Shown here: positions 7,520 to 14,572 of the stretch, piece after piece
How the letters are laid out: each line of letters opens with the position of its first letter
How positions within the stretch are numbered: position 1 is the first letter of the stretch
From: Deltaproteobacteria bacterium
GTDB lineage: Bacteria > Myxococcota_A > UBA9160 > SZUA-336
Length of the DNA: 34,147 bases
Direction of reading: 5' to 3'
Assembly: GCA_029261895.1 (NCBI GenBank)
Contig: JAJDAK010000044.1
Span: forward strand, 1-34,147
The notes under the pieces: generated by a model
What the model was told of the DNA's origin: nothing
The model's database searches: none
Seen by the model: the letters and a program-made list of their open reading frames with translations, nothing else
Program-made: the position numbers and the translations under genes

Positions 7520-8707
7520 ATGGATTTCGAGGATTCACCAGCAGAAGCGGCATTTCGTGCGGAAGCTCGAAAGTTTCTAGAAGAGCATGCTCCGGAAACG
7601 CCCATTGGAAGTCGGGATCCATCCACCGATCGCGATGATCGCCTCGAACGCGCACGCCGTTGGCAGCGGACCTGTCATGAACACGGCTGGGCTGCGCTGA
7701 TGTGGCCGAAGGAATTTGGAGGACGCGGCGCGGGGCCGATCGAAGCCTATATTTGGGAACAAGAACTCGCTCAGTTCAGTATTGGGGCGTCGTACTTCGT
7801 GCCGGGTGTCGGCATGGCGGGTCCAACGATCATCGCGCACGGAACCGAAGCGCAGAAGCAGCAGCACCTCATGCCGATGCTACGCGGTGAGCTGTTCTGG
7901 TGCCAACTCTTTAGCGAGCCCAGCGCGGGATCGGATTTGGCGGCGCTCGGTACACGCGCGATTCGCGACGGCGACGATTGGTTGGTCAGCGGTCAAAAAG
8001 TATGGTCGTCCTTCGCCGACAAAGCGGACTGGGGATTCCTGCTCGCCCGCACCGATCCCGCACGCTCCAAACGCGACGGCATCACCTACTTCCTGCTGGA
8101 TATGAAGACGCCTGGAATTCATGTTCGCCCCATCAAAGACTCGAACGGCGGCATCCACTTCAACGAAGTGTTCTTCGATCAAGTGCGGATCCCCGACGCG
8201 CAACGCATGGGCGAGATCAATGGCGGATGGGCGGTTACACGAACCACGTTGATGCACGAACGCATGGCCATCGGGAGTGCGTCGAGCATGTTTTCGATGG
8301 ACGACCTGCTTCGAGATATCCGAAACAGCGGTGTTGAACCCGATGCGATTCAGCGACAACAAATCGCGCAGGTCTACCTTTGGAACCGAAGCCTTGAACT
8401 TCTCAACGCTCGCGTCATGACCAAGCTGAGTCGCGGCGAAGACCCGACGACCGAAGCGTCGGTCATGAAGTTGGCGTTGGCACGTTTGGTCAGTGCAGGT
8501 GCAGACGCTGGTTTGGCATTGGATCCCCGGGGCGCACAAACGGGCCAGGGACATTGGGCCTACCAGTATGTCTTTGCACCCGCGCTACATATCGCGGGTG
8601 GTACCGATGAAATTCAGCGCAATATCATCGCCGAACGTGTGCTCGGGTTGCCGCGCGAACCGGATCCGTTCAAGGAAACTGCATTCGAAGACCTGCCGCG
8701 CTCCTAG
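7520..8707 (+). CDS. Acyl-CoA dehydrogenase
   Basis: A 395-residue flavoprotein of the acyl-CoA dehydrogenase family, which introduces an alpha,beta double bond into acyl-CoA and reduces an electron-transfer flavoprotein. Visible blocks are WCQLFSEPSAGSDLAAL (FAD/substrate region, about 130-146), GQKVWSS and the C-terminal IAGGTDEIQRNIIAERVLGLP. The AGGT at the place of the YEGT catalytic-Glu motif of SCAD/MCAD shows the active-site base, if present, is elsewhere, as in several bacterial FadE proteins acting on branched or sterol side chains. The ATG is preceded by AGAGGAAG. Its stop is 4 nt from that of the convergent acyl-CoA synthetase. Confidence 0.93.
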   Translation: MDFEDSPAEAAFRAEARKFLEEHAPETPIGSRDPSTDRDDRLERARRWQRTCHEHGWAALMWPKEFGGRGAGPIEAYIWEQELAQFSIGASYFVPGVGMAGPTIIAHGTEAQKQQHLMPMLRGELFWCQLFSEPSAGSDLAALGTRAIRDGDDWLVSGQKVWSSFADKADWGFLLARTDPARSKRDGITYFLLDMKTPGIHVRPIKDSNGGIHFNEVFFDQVRIPDAQRMGEINGGWAVTRTTLMHERMAIGSASSMFSMDDLLRDIRNSGVEPDAIQRQQIAQVYLWNRSLELLNARVMTKLSRGEDPTTEASVMKLALARLVSAGADAGLALDPRGAQTGQGHWAYQYVFAPALHIAGGTDEIQRNIIAERVLGLPREPDPFKETAFEDLPRS

Positions 8708-8711
8708 GCGG

Positions 8712-10382
8712 TCAGTCTTCAATAAAGCGATTTTCGGTTTCACCGCGCAGCACGTTTTTCAGCACTTTGCCGGCCGCGTTCCGTGGCAGTGGATCGGGTT
8801 GCAGCTGCCAATGCACCGGTATCTTGTATGCTGCGAGCGTTTCGCCCACCCAAGCCGAGAGTTCGTCCGCGCCGACTTTGGCACCGATTTCTGGCACGAC
8901 GACTGCTTTGACCTCCTGCCCTAACTCGGGATGATCGATACCGATCACCGCCGCTTCATTCACCTGAGGATGCGCTTCGAGGCGTTGCTCGATCTCCACC
9001 GGGTAAATGTTTTCGGCGGCACGTAGAATCATGTCTCGTGCACGGGAATTGATGTACAGACGACCCGATCGAATTTGACCGATGTCTCCGGTCGCGAGCC
9101 AACGCGCTGAGTCGATCGCACGCTCAGTCGCTTCGGCATCGCCCCAGTACTGGAGCATATTGTACGGGCTTCGCACGAAGATCTCGCCCTGCTCGCCTTC
9201 CGCTAACACCTGACCAGCGTCGCTACGAATCTGTACCTCATGCGTCGGTTGAATTTTTCCAACCGACGTCGGATGCTCAACCAGTTCCTGTCCACCGATC
9301 ATTGAAACCGCAGTTACGGTTTCGCTAGAGCCATAGCCGAGACTGATCGCAGCCGCGCCGTTCGGCGCGACCTTTCGCATGCGCTCCTGTAATGCCGGGC
9401 TCGTGGGTGCACCGCCCGAACCCAGGTTACGCAAACTGGAAAGGTCGTAGCGTTCAAGATCGGGATGCGACAAGACGCGCGGCGCCATGCTGCCGAGCGC
9501 AGCCCAAGTCGTTACACGCTCGGACTCGATCAAACGCAGCACGTCCTTCGGATCGAACCGGCCGCGTCGCCAAACCGTCTTCGCCCCGACCACCAGCATC
9601 ATCACCGCACCGGTAAACAGTCCCGACATATGAAACAGCGGCGAGGTCACCAGCGCACAAAGCGCCGGGGGGTTCGGGTCCGGCGGAGTACCCGCTTGCG
9701 CGGCAAGCATTATGCCGCGGAGACCGCCCAGCATATTGCATTGCACGAAGCCACAGATACCACGATGCGTATTGACCGCACCCCTGGGCCTACCCGTCGT
9801 GCCACTGGTGAAAAGAATCAGTGCAGGATCATCTTCGTCGATTTCGGTCGTCGGCAATTCAGTCGCCGATGACTTTTCAAGAAGTGCCGCAAAATCAGAC
9901 TCGATGCAGATTGTTGGAAGCTCAGGTTGTTCCTTCAGTCGATCCAGACGCTTGCGATCTGCGATCAACAGCTTCGGCGTGGTAAGCCCGAGCGCGTAGT
10001 GGACCTCATCTTCAGTCCACCACGCGTTTAGCGCGGTCACGATTCCACCGATGCTCAGCGTGGCCCAGAACGCGGTGATCCACTCAGGCTGATTTTCGGC
10101 CAGAATCGCAACGCGATCGCCGCGTTGAATTCCGTACTGCGACCGAAACACATCGGCCAGTCGTGCGACCTGCTGCAGATTCTCCACGTAACTGATCTGA
10201 CGATCACCTTCAACGATGTACGGTTTGTCACCGTGGACGCTTGATGCCGCCAAAACCTCGAACAAGGACCGCCGCCGGTTTTTGAAAACCAGCATCGGCT
10301 GACCCAGGACCTGCTCTTGGTGCACCTCGAATGCACTACCCGGACCCGTGAGCTGGGCGGTGATTTCCTCATGTGTCGGCAT
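8712..10382 (-). CDS. AMP-forming acyl-CoA synthetase
   Basis: A 556-residue ANL-superfamily ligase that activates a carboxylic acid as acyl-AMP and transfers it to CoA. Motifs are the P-loop LFTSGTTGRPRGA (about 191-203), GYGSSETVTAVS, ATGDIGQI, the hinge region RARDMILRAAENIYPVEIE and the C-terminal catalytic lysine in PRNAAGKVLKN. The reading frame extends upstream to a GTG at 10427, but ATG 10382 fits better: a GATAAT box lies exactly 6 nt upstream and the family's EITAQLTGPG-type N-terminus begins here. Substrate chain class is not readable. Neighbouring acyl-CoA dehydrogenase and hydroxylase genes suggest lipid or sterol side-chain catabolism. Confidence 0.92.
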   Translation of the reverse strand: MPTHEEITAQLTGPGSAFEVHQEQVLGQPMLVFKNRRRSLFEVLAASSVHGDKPYIVEGDRQISYVENLQQVARLADVFRSQYGIQRGDRVAILAENQPEWITAFWATLSIGGIVTALNAWWTEDEVHYALGLTTPKLLIADRKRLDRLKEQPELPTICIESDFAALLEKSSATELPTTEIDEDDPALILFTSGTTGRPRGAVNTHRGICGFVQCNMLGGLRGIMLAAQAGTPPDPNPPALCALVTSPLFHMSGLFTGAVMMLVVGAKTVWRRGRFDPKDVLRLIESERVTTWAALGSMAPRVLSHPDLERYDLSSLRNLGSGGAPTSPALQERMRKVAPNGAAAISLGYGSSETVTAVSMIGGQELVEHPTSVGKIQPTHEVQIRSDAGQVLAEGEQGEIFVRSPYNMLQYWGDAEATERAIDSARWLATGDIGQIRSGRLYINSRARDMILRAAENIYPVEIEQRLEAHPQVNEAAVIGIDHPELGQEVKAVVVPEIGAKVGADELSAWVGETLAAYKIPVHWQLQPDPLPRNAAGKVLKNVLRGETENRFIED

Positions 10383-10388
10383 GGGCGC

Positions 10389-10394
10389 ATTATC
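10389..10394 (-). promoter_or_regulatory. -10 box of acyl-CoA synthetase gene
   Basis: GATAAT on the minus strand (10394-10389) matches TATAAT at five of six positions. With a standard 6-nt discriminator the transcript would start exactly at the A of the ATG at 10382, and no Shine-Dalgarno sequence is present. The -35 region, TTTCCT at 17-nt spacing, is weak. A leaderless transcript is inferred. Confidence 0.45.
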
Positions 10395-10533
10395 ATGAAT
10401 CACGCCAACAAAGGAAACACCGTCCACAAACGGCGTCGTTGACCTACGCCGGCAAGATCCGAGCGGTCGAGCTCCGGGCGCATTGGATCGGCCCAGCGGG
10501 GCGCGCTATCGAAATAGGCGGCGGAGGGTGCCA

Positions 10534-11262
10534 TTGGCATACGAGAAAGCAATCGTCATCAGTCATGAACGGTCGGGAACTCATTTCCTGATCAACACGC
10601 TCATTCGGAATTTTGCTTACGCGCCGGATCGAATCGACCTGGACTACGGGCTCGGACTCAACCTGCATCATCCGGGCGCCGTAGCGAAATTCTTCGAACG
10701 GTTTCTCTCGCTCCCCGGTCCACGCATTGCGAAATCACACCACAGCATCGAGTTTCTCGCGCCTCATCTGGATACGATTCTCAATCACTGCCATGTGTTC
10801 TACATCTATCGGGATCCACGCGATGTAATGACGAGCTGCTGGCGCTTCATGAACGAGTTGGAATGGGACGAAGGCCCCAAGGTCGAGACCGTCAGCGAGT
10901 ACATGCGCAGCCAGCCCCGTGCGGCGATGCTCCGATATCAGAAATCACAGAGCGAGACCTGTGCCGACCGCTGGCGTGACCACGTTTCCGGTTGGCTTGG
11001 GGCGTTGAACGGGCGCAAGCACCACGCCCTCACCTACGTCGCCTATGAAGACCTACATCGAAACTTCGATACCACCGTGCAACAGCTCGCCAAGCGACTC
11101 CATAGGCCGTGCTTCCATCCGGAGCGACCTGACCCCAATACCCAGGTCGTACGCCCGTGGCGCGCCGAGGTCGGTTCCCACCGCGACTATTTCAATTCGA
11201 ACGATGAAACTTGGCTTCGGAACCGACTGGATGCTCCGACGGAAAAGCTGCTGGACGGCTGA
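10534..11262 (+). CDS. Sulfotransferase domain protein
   Basis: A 242-residue soluble protein of the PAPS-dependent sulfotransferase type. The N-terminal loop ISHERSGTHFLINTL matches the 5'-phosphosulfate-binding loop and FYIYRDPRDVMTSCWRF matches the 3'-phosphate-binding motif with its RDPRD...S core. A central helix pair carrying WRDHVSGWLGAL and VAYEDL is also typical. The family transfers sulfate from PAPS to a hydroxyl or amine. The frame is open further upstream (TTG 10483), but GGAGG (10523-10527) sits 6 nt before TTG 10534, immediately ahead of the conserved domain, so I chose this start. The acceptor molecule is unknown. It diverges from the acyl-CoA synthetase gene. Confidence 0.82.
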   Translation: MAYEKAIVISHERSGTHFLINTLIRNFAYAPDRIDLDYGLGLNLHHPGAVAKFFERFLSLPGPRIAKSHHSIEFLAPHLDTILNHCHVFYIYRDPRDVMTSCWRFMNELEWDEGPKVETVSEYMRSQPRAAMLRYQKSQSETCADRWRDHVSGWLGALNGRKHHALTYVAYEDLHRNFDTTVQQLAKRLHRPCFHPERPDPNTQVVRPWRAEVGSHRDYFNSNDETWLRNRLDAPTEKLLDG

Positions 11263-11521
11263 CCCGAGGCATTCGCCAACTGACGCTGCAACGCCATACG
11301 ACGCCGAACTGCGCTTCCGCGCAGCCAGAGCGCCAGATCCCATGCAAACAAGCCCACGCAAAACTCCGATCACCGGTTCGCAATCATCTCGATAGGATGA
11401 AGTCGACTTGTGACCGCGCGAGGTGACGCATAGGACAGTAGGTCGGACCTCTTGTCTATCGCTGTCGCAACACTGGTGTCATAGAATGGTGGCGTTGTGC
11501 GCGCAAAACTAATTTGACTGC
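11263..11521 (+). other. Intergenic spacer between sulfotransferase genes
   Basis: No gene was found in these 259 nt. A perfect hairpin, CTGCGC-TTCC-GCGCAG (11309-11324), lies 47 nt after the first sulfotransferase stop but has no T-run on either strand. A TAGAAT about 40 nt before the second gene is a possible -10 box without a good -35. Confidence 0.4.
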
Positions 11522-12289
11522 ATGCAGAGTATACCGACGAGCACCGGTCCAACCTTTATTGGCATTGGTGCGGCCCGATCCGGCACGACCACTCTGCACG
11601 ACTATCTCGAGCGGCACCCGCAGGCGTTTGTGCCGCGACATAAAGAGGTGCACTACTTCAGCTTCGCGTTTCCAAGTTTCAAGCATCCACAGGCGCTGAC
11701 GGAAGAACGCTATCGAGCCATCTTTGCCGCCACCGGCCGCGCGCCAGCGCGCGGCGAAATCTCACCGTCGTATCTTTGGTTTCTCGATACCGCAAAACGG
11801 ATTCACGAATTCGATCCTAAGCTGAAACTCATTGCGATGCTTCGTAACCCCGTCGAACGATTCATCTCGGACTACAGCTACGGCGTCGAACACGGCGAAA
11901 TCGAACCTCCGATAGAGGAATTTGTAGATGCGGGTATCGAGGGGCTAGAACAAGACGGCGTCGCTGCGCAGAGTTTCCATCCCACAAGTTGTCTTTGGAA
12001 AGGTCTGTACGGAACGCTACTGCAACCCTACCTGCAAGCCTTCCCGCGAGATCAGCTGCTGATCATTCTGCTCGATGATCTCGTCAATCGGCCCGTCGAA
12101 GTTCAAGAGGCACTCTGTCGCTTCCTCGAAATCGAAACGATCCCGTCACCGTTCCGAATGCGTAACGCGAGTCATCGCGAAAGCGCGATCCCGCTCGAGG
12201 TGTATGAGCGTCTTCACGCGTTCTACCAATCCGACATCGATATCACGTCGCGGCTCATCGGCCGCGACCTTGGCGCCTGGCTTCGGTAG
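11522..12289 (+). CDS. Sulfotransferase family protein (heparan-type)
   Basis: A 255-residue protein with FIGIGAARSGTTTLHDYLERHPQ near the N-terminus (about 12-34), the 5'-PSB loop with flanking KEVHYFSF, and LIAMLRNPVERFISDYSY (about 102-119), the 3'-phosphate-binding motif. This combination resembles the heparan-sulfate/Stf0-like sulfotransferase branch rather than the first gene's family. It therefore looks like an independent paralogue or recruit, not a recent duplication. A PAPS-dependent sulfation reaction is expected; the acceptor is unknown. ATG 11522 has no obvious ribosome binding site. The stop is 15 nt from the stop of the convergent CopG-like gene. Confidence 0.87.
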   Translation: MQSIPTSTGPTFIGIGAARSGTTTLHDYLERHPQAFVPRHKEVHYFSFAFPSFKHPQALTEERYRAIFAATGRAPARGEISPSYLWFLDTAKRIHEFDPKLKLIAMLRNPVERFISDYSYGVEHGEIEPPIEEFVDAGIEGLEQDGVAAQSFHPTSCLWKGLYGTLLQPYLQAFPRDQLLIILLDDLVNRPVEVQEALCRFLEIETIPSPFRMRNASHRESAIPLEVYERLHAFYQSDIDITSRLIGRDLGAWLR

Positions 12290-12304
12290 CGCCAACTGAA
12301 GTAG

Positions 12305-12562
12305 TTACTTCGTTGCGCCGAGCAGCCAAGCCTTCATGAGCTCTTTGATTTGCGTCTGGTACGGGACGTTGTTGAGCCGGGCTTTAGCCTTGAATGTCTC
12401 CAATAGATTGTTGGGGACTTTGAGACTAATGAGTTTCGACTTCGATCCTCGAGGTGTTGCATGAAGCTGACGAAAGTCATCCAAGAAGCGAATGATCTGG
12501 TCGGGTGTCATTTCTCGAGAACGTTCCAGATATTCATCGCTAAAGAATTGAATCGGTTTCAT
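12305..12562 (-). CDS. CopG/BrnA-like ribbon-helix-helix protein, putative antitoxin
   Basis: An 85-residue protein whose C-terminal half, KLISLKVPNNLLETFKAKA then NNVPYQTQIKELMKAWL, has the beta strand, two helices and PYQTxIKE signature of CopG/BrnA-type ribbon-helix-helix DNA-binding proteins. The N-terminal 40 residues are an acidic helical extension that could contact a partner protein. Its ATG overlaps the stop of the upstream nucleotidyltransferase gene (ATGA, 12559-12562), so the two are translationally coupled. A 20-bp palindrome upstream of the pair is a likely binding site. The role as repressor and antitoxin is inferred from domain type and gene arrangement. Confidence 0.72.
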   Translation of the reverse strand: MKPIQFFSDEYLERSREMTPDQIIRFLDDFRQLHATPRGSKSKLISLKVPNNLLETFKAKARLNNVPYQTQIKELMKAWLLGATK

Positions 12563-13023
12563 CGCAGCCGCTCCAACGCGTCGACGTCGGCGTGATCCTG
12601 TGGTCTTCCACTTTCACGCTTCATTTCAATCAGTTCCTTGACGTTTAGAATTGTGACCGGTCCGGCCGTAGTATCGATGCGGTTCGTCTTCTTTCCCGTT
12701 AGATCGTAAGTAATCACGATATCAACCTGCTGCGTCGGGTCGTCCGGGTGATAGAAGTTCCAGCCGATTAAGTTTCGATTGCGCACATACTCGTCTCGGA
12801 AATTGAATACTTCATCCGCATCGATGGGAAGACGTGATACCAAGCCCATACGATTGAGAACTTTCTGTGTCGCCCGCAGCTGATTCAATCGCCAGTTCAC
12901 CACGATATCGATATCCACCGTTCCGCGCACGGCTCCGTGGAGCGCGACCGCATGCCCGCCAACGACGGCGTAGCGAACACGCGCTTGGGTAAGACCGGCG
13001 CATACATCGTTCAGGAAGCTCAT
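12559..13023 (-). CDS. Nucleotidyltransferase-fold protein, putative toxin component
   Basis: A 154-residue protein with the polymerase-beta-type nucleotidyltransferase signature: GG (22-23), 13 residues, then DID (Asp37, Asp39), and a third acidic residue Asp101 in QQVDIVI. The C-terminus KELIEMKRESGRPQDHADVDAL resembles the AbiEii/MNT-like and DUF6036 branch, some members of which are toxins that modify tRNA or partner proteins. All three metal-binding acids are present, so it is probably active. The ATG at 13023 has no ribosome binding site but TATACT lies 6 nt upstream. It is first in a two-gene unit with a CopG-like gene. Local base composition is AT-richer than the surroundings, suggesting transfer. 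Confidence 0.75.
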   Translation of the reverse strand: MSFLNDVCAGLTQARVRYAVVGGHAVALHGAVRGTVDIDIVVNWRLNQLRATQKVLNRMGLVSRLPIDADEVFNFRDEYVRNRNLIGWNFYHPDDPTQQVDIVITYDLTGKKTNRIDTTAGPVTILNVKELIEMKRESGRPQDHADVDALERLR

Positions 13024-13029
13024 TTGTAG

Positions 13030-13049
13030 AGTATATATCGGTATATACT
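13030..13049 (-). promoter_or_regulatory. 20-bp palindromic operator overlapping the -10 box
   Basis: Two perfect 8-bp inverted arms, AGTATATA and TATATACT, are separated by 4 bp. The arm nearest the gene contains TATACT (13035-13030 on the minus strand), a -10 box located exactly 6 nt before the nucleotidyltransferase ATG. Binding of the CopG-like product here would block transcription of its own operon. Its use as an operator is inferred from position and symmetry. Confidence 0.6.
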
Positions 13050-13146
13050 ATAAAATCTATCCCTGGATATACCCATGCACACGAAACACGATTTTTATGC
13101 TTTTGAGAGATCGGGATAGCAGCGGAGGCTGGCACGAAGCTGCGAA

Positions 13147-13194
13147 GGCAGTGCGCGTAGCGCCTGCCGTGTTGGAAGGCGAGCTGCGCTCGCC
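13147..13194. repeat. Two tandem hairpins
   Basis: The first hairpin (13147-13168) pairs nine bases with one bulged T around a GTA loop. The second (13178-13194) is a perfect 7-bp stem GGCGAGC/GCTCGCC with a TGC loop. Neither is followed by a T-run, so they are not ordinary intrinsic terminators. They lie between the nucleotidyltransferase operon promoter and tRNA-Cys and could be a REP-like element or a structured 3' region of the tRNA transcript. Confidence 0.5.
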
Positions 13195-13210
13195 GTTACC
13201 CAACTAAGGA

Positions 13211-13284
13211 TGGAGGCGGCGATCGGATTTGAACCGATGATCAGGGCTTTGCAGGCCCATGCCTTACCACTTGGCTACGCCGCC
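13211..13284 (-). tRNA. tRNA-Cys (anticodon GCA)
   Basis: A 74-nt cloverleaf with acceptor stem GGCGGCG/CGCCGCC, discriminator T and an encoded CCA (13211-13213). The anticodon stem GGGCC/AGCCC-type pairing encloses TGCAA with anticodon GCA for cysteine. The T-arm reads CGGTTCAAATCCG. It is a single tRNA gene with its own promoter upstream. Confidence 0.95.
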
Positions 13285-13296
13285 GCCAGGGACTGT

Positions 13297-13325
13297 CTTA
13301 TAGGGGGTAGAGGGTATGAGTTCAA
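13297..13325 (-). promoter_or_regulatory. Sigma70-type promoter of tRNA-Cys
   Basis: On the minus strand, TTGAAC (13325-13320) and TATAAG (13302-13297) are separated by exactly 17 nt. They match the consensus at four and five of six positions. The predicted start near 13290 leaves a leader of about six nucleotides before the mature tRNA. It lies between the DUF3332-like gene stop and the tRNA. Confidence 0.6.
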
Positions 13326-13345
13326 GTCACAGCCTCTGCCCCCCG

Positions 13346-13846
13346 CTATTCGCGTGATTTTGCGAGCGATCCTGCCACGAGCGCCGCATTGCCGGCTTCG
13401 TCGGTGACCCGCGCCAGCAACTCGCCTTGGGCATCCCAGGCCGATATCGCGTCGTTCTCACGGACCAATTTGAAGCGCGAAACACGCTCACCTTCGAATA
13501 CCGCAACGCCCAGCGACCCGTCGGCTTCGAGGGCCATACGAAGTACCTCGCCATTGGGACCGTAGGCCCAATGCGTTTCGCCCACGCGTGCCTCGATTGG
13601 ATTCTCACCCGTCCAGAACTCAACAGAGTTCGCAAAGATCACGTCGACGAAAACGGCGATGCCGTAGATCGGCACGATATTCAAACCCAGGAAGGCCAAC
13701 CATCGAATCCATTTGTCCTGACTGATTTCTTCGTTGACCTTGTAGACCTTTTTCAGCAGTTGAAACTTGCCAAAGCAACCCGTGCTGAAGATGGGAACGA
13801 GCCCCAGCAAAAGTGCGATTGCGATACCACGACGCCAATGATTCAT
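13346..13846 (-). CDS. DUF3332-like putative lipoprotein
   Basis: A 166-residue protein with a lipoprotein signal: a basic start, a hydrophobic stretch (about 8-20) and lipobox FSTGC with Cys24. After it comes GKFQLLKKVYKVNEE, a short second hydrophobic segment WLAFLGLNIVPIYGIAVFVDVIF (about 48-71) and a C-terminal beta-rich part. The order of these elements matches DUF3332 proteins, whose function is unknown. It should be anchored in the inner or outer membrane facing the periplasm. The ATG is preceded by GGGGGA. It lies 52 nt after the DUF1285-like gene and is the last gene of the long minus-strand run, though it may have its own promoter. Confidence 0.8.
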   Translation of the reverse strand: MNHWRRGIAIALLLGLVPIFSTGCFGKFQLLKKVYKVNEEISQDKWIRWLAFLGLNIVPIYGIAVFVDVIFANSVEFWTGENPIEARVGETHWAYGPNGEVLRMALEADGSLGVAVFEGERVSRFKLVRENDAISAWDAQGELLARVTDEAGNAALVAGSLAKSRE

Positions 13847-13898
13847 TGTTTCCCCCGTAGAAGTGGATCCATAACTTTAAGCCGTTGCAGCGTAGCAC

Positions 13899-14339
13899 CT
13901 AGAACGGAAGCTGCACCCGCTTTCCGGCCAGTTGAAGCCAATTCACCGTCGAATCTTGATGAATCGCTTGAAGCAGTTCCGCTTGCGCGCCGCGTTCGAA
14001 GCGCGCTGAAAAGCGCTCTTTGACCCGACAGCGCAACACACCATCCTCATCAAAACCTAAGCTTGCGACTGCCAGCGGCTCTTCACTTTGATCCGTCAAG
14101 CGTACCGTCCCGTCTAACGCATCGAAGGACGTCACCCAGTATGGTGTGTCTTCAACTTCGATCTGGCCGCGAAAGCGACCCAGCTGAACGATGAATACAC
14201 CCTCTTCTTCCGCATAGCGCACGCCAGAAAGAAAAACCTGATGCAGTTTTGCGTGGGTAACCTCGACGCCTTCGTGTTTAAAGCGACCGTCGCGGCGAAG
14301 AATCAGACCAAAGGGACGAAGCGGCGGAGGCCCCGTCAG
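13899..14339 (-). CDS. DUF1285-like protein, possible CTG start
   Basis: About 146 residues. The order GPPPLRPFG, then LILRRDGRFKHEGVEV, then FIVQLGRFRGQIEVEDTPYWV resembles DUF1285 proteins, in which a DG-tryptophan-like strand is followed by an IEVEDAPF block. Function is unknown; the family is predicted to be cytoplasmic. The frame is open up to 14450, but no good ATG/GTG start fits the family length. CTG 14339 has GGAG 5 nt upstream (14348-14345) and overlaps the TGA of the preceding small gene as CTGA. TTG 14393 is an alternative. The C-terminal half, with the repeated strands VRLTDQSEEPLAVASLGF and VLRCRVKERF, is consistent with a beta-sandwich. Confidence 0.65.
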   Translation of the reverse strand: MTGPPPLRPFGLILRRDGRFKHEGVEVTHAKLHQVFLSGVRYAEEEGVFIVQLGRFRGQIEVEDTPYWVTSFDALDGTVRLTDQSEEPLAVASLGFDEDGVLRCRVKERFSARFERGAQAELLQAIHQDSTVNWLQLAGKRVQLPF

Positions 14340-14572
14340 AGCGACTCCGACTGTACAACACCGTCGGGTTTTTCGAGTAGGACACCGCGGCAATCGTAGC
14401 GATGCCAGTAGATCAGGCGCCGACCTCCGCCCTCCAGGCGGTAGACCCATTTCTCATTGAACCGAAGCCCGTTCTCGGACTGCGTGCGTGGATCGTTTAC
14501 GCTACCTGCGGTTTCATCGGGTAAACCCCAACGCTCTCGCGCGGCGTGATGCGTCAATTGGCTAGCGATCAC
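14336..14572 (-). CDS. Small hypothetical protein overlapping nuoD
   Basis: A 78-residue protein I do not recognise, between nuoD and the DUF1285-like gene. The frame opens immediately after an in-frame TGA inside nuoD. GTG 14572 is the best start because GGTGG (14582-14578) lies 5 nt upstream, inside the last nuoD codons, giving an 11-nt overlap. The protein is polar, with an aromatic-rich centre (NEKWVYRLEGGGRRLIYWHR) suggesting a short beta-hairpin. No cysteine motif or membrane segment; one cysteine only. The overlap with both neighbours argues that it is translated as part of the operon. Confidence 0.55.
   Translation of the reverse strand: MIASQLTHHAARERWGLPDETAGSVNDPRTQSENGLRFNEKWVYRLEGGGRRLIYWHRYDCRGVLLEKPDGVVQSESL

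Noticed and set aside
11309..11324. Hairpin after the first sulfotransferase as an intrinsic terminator
   Set aside because: A perfect 6-bp stem but no following T-run.
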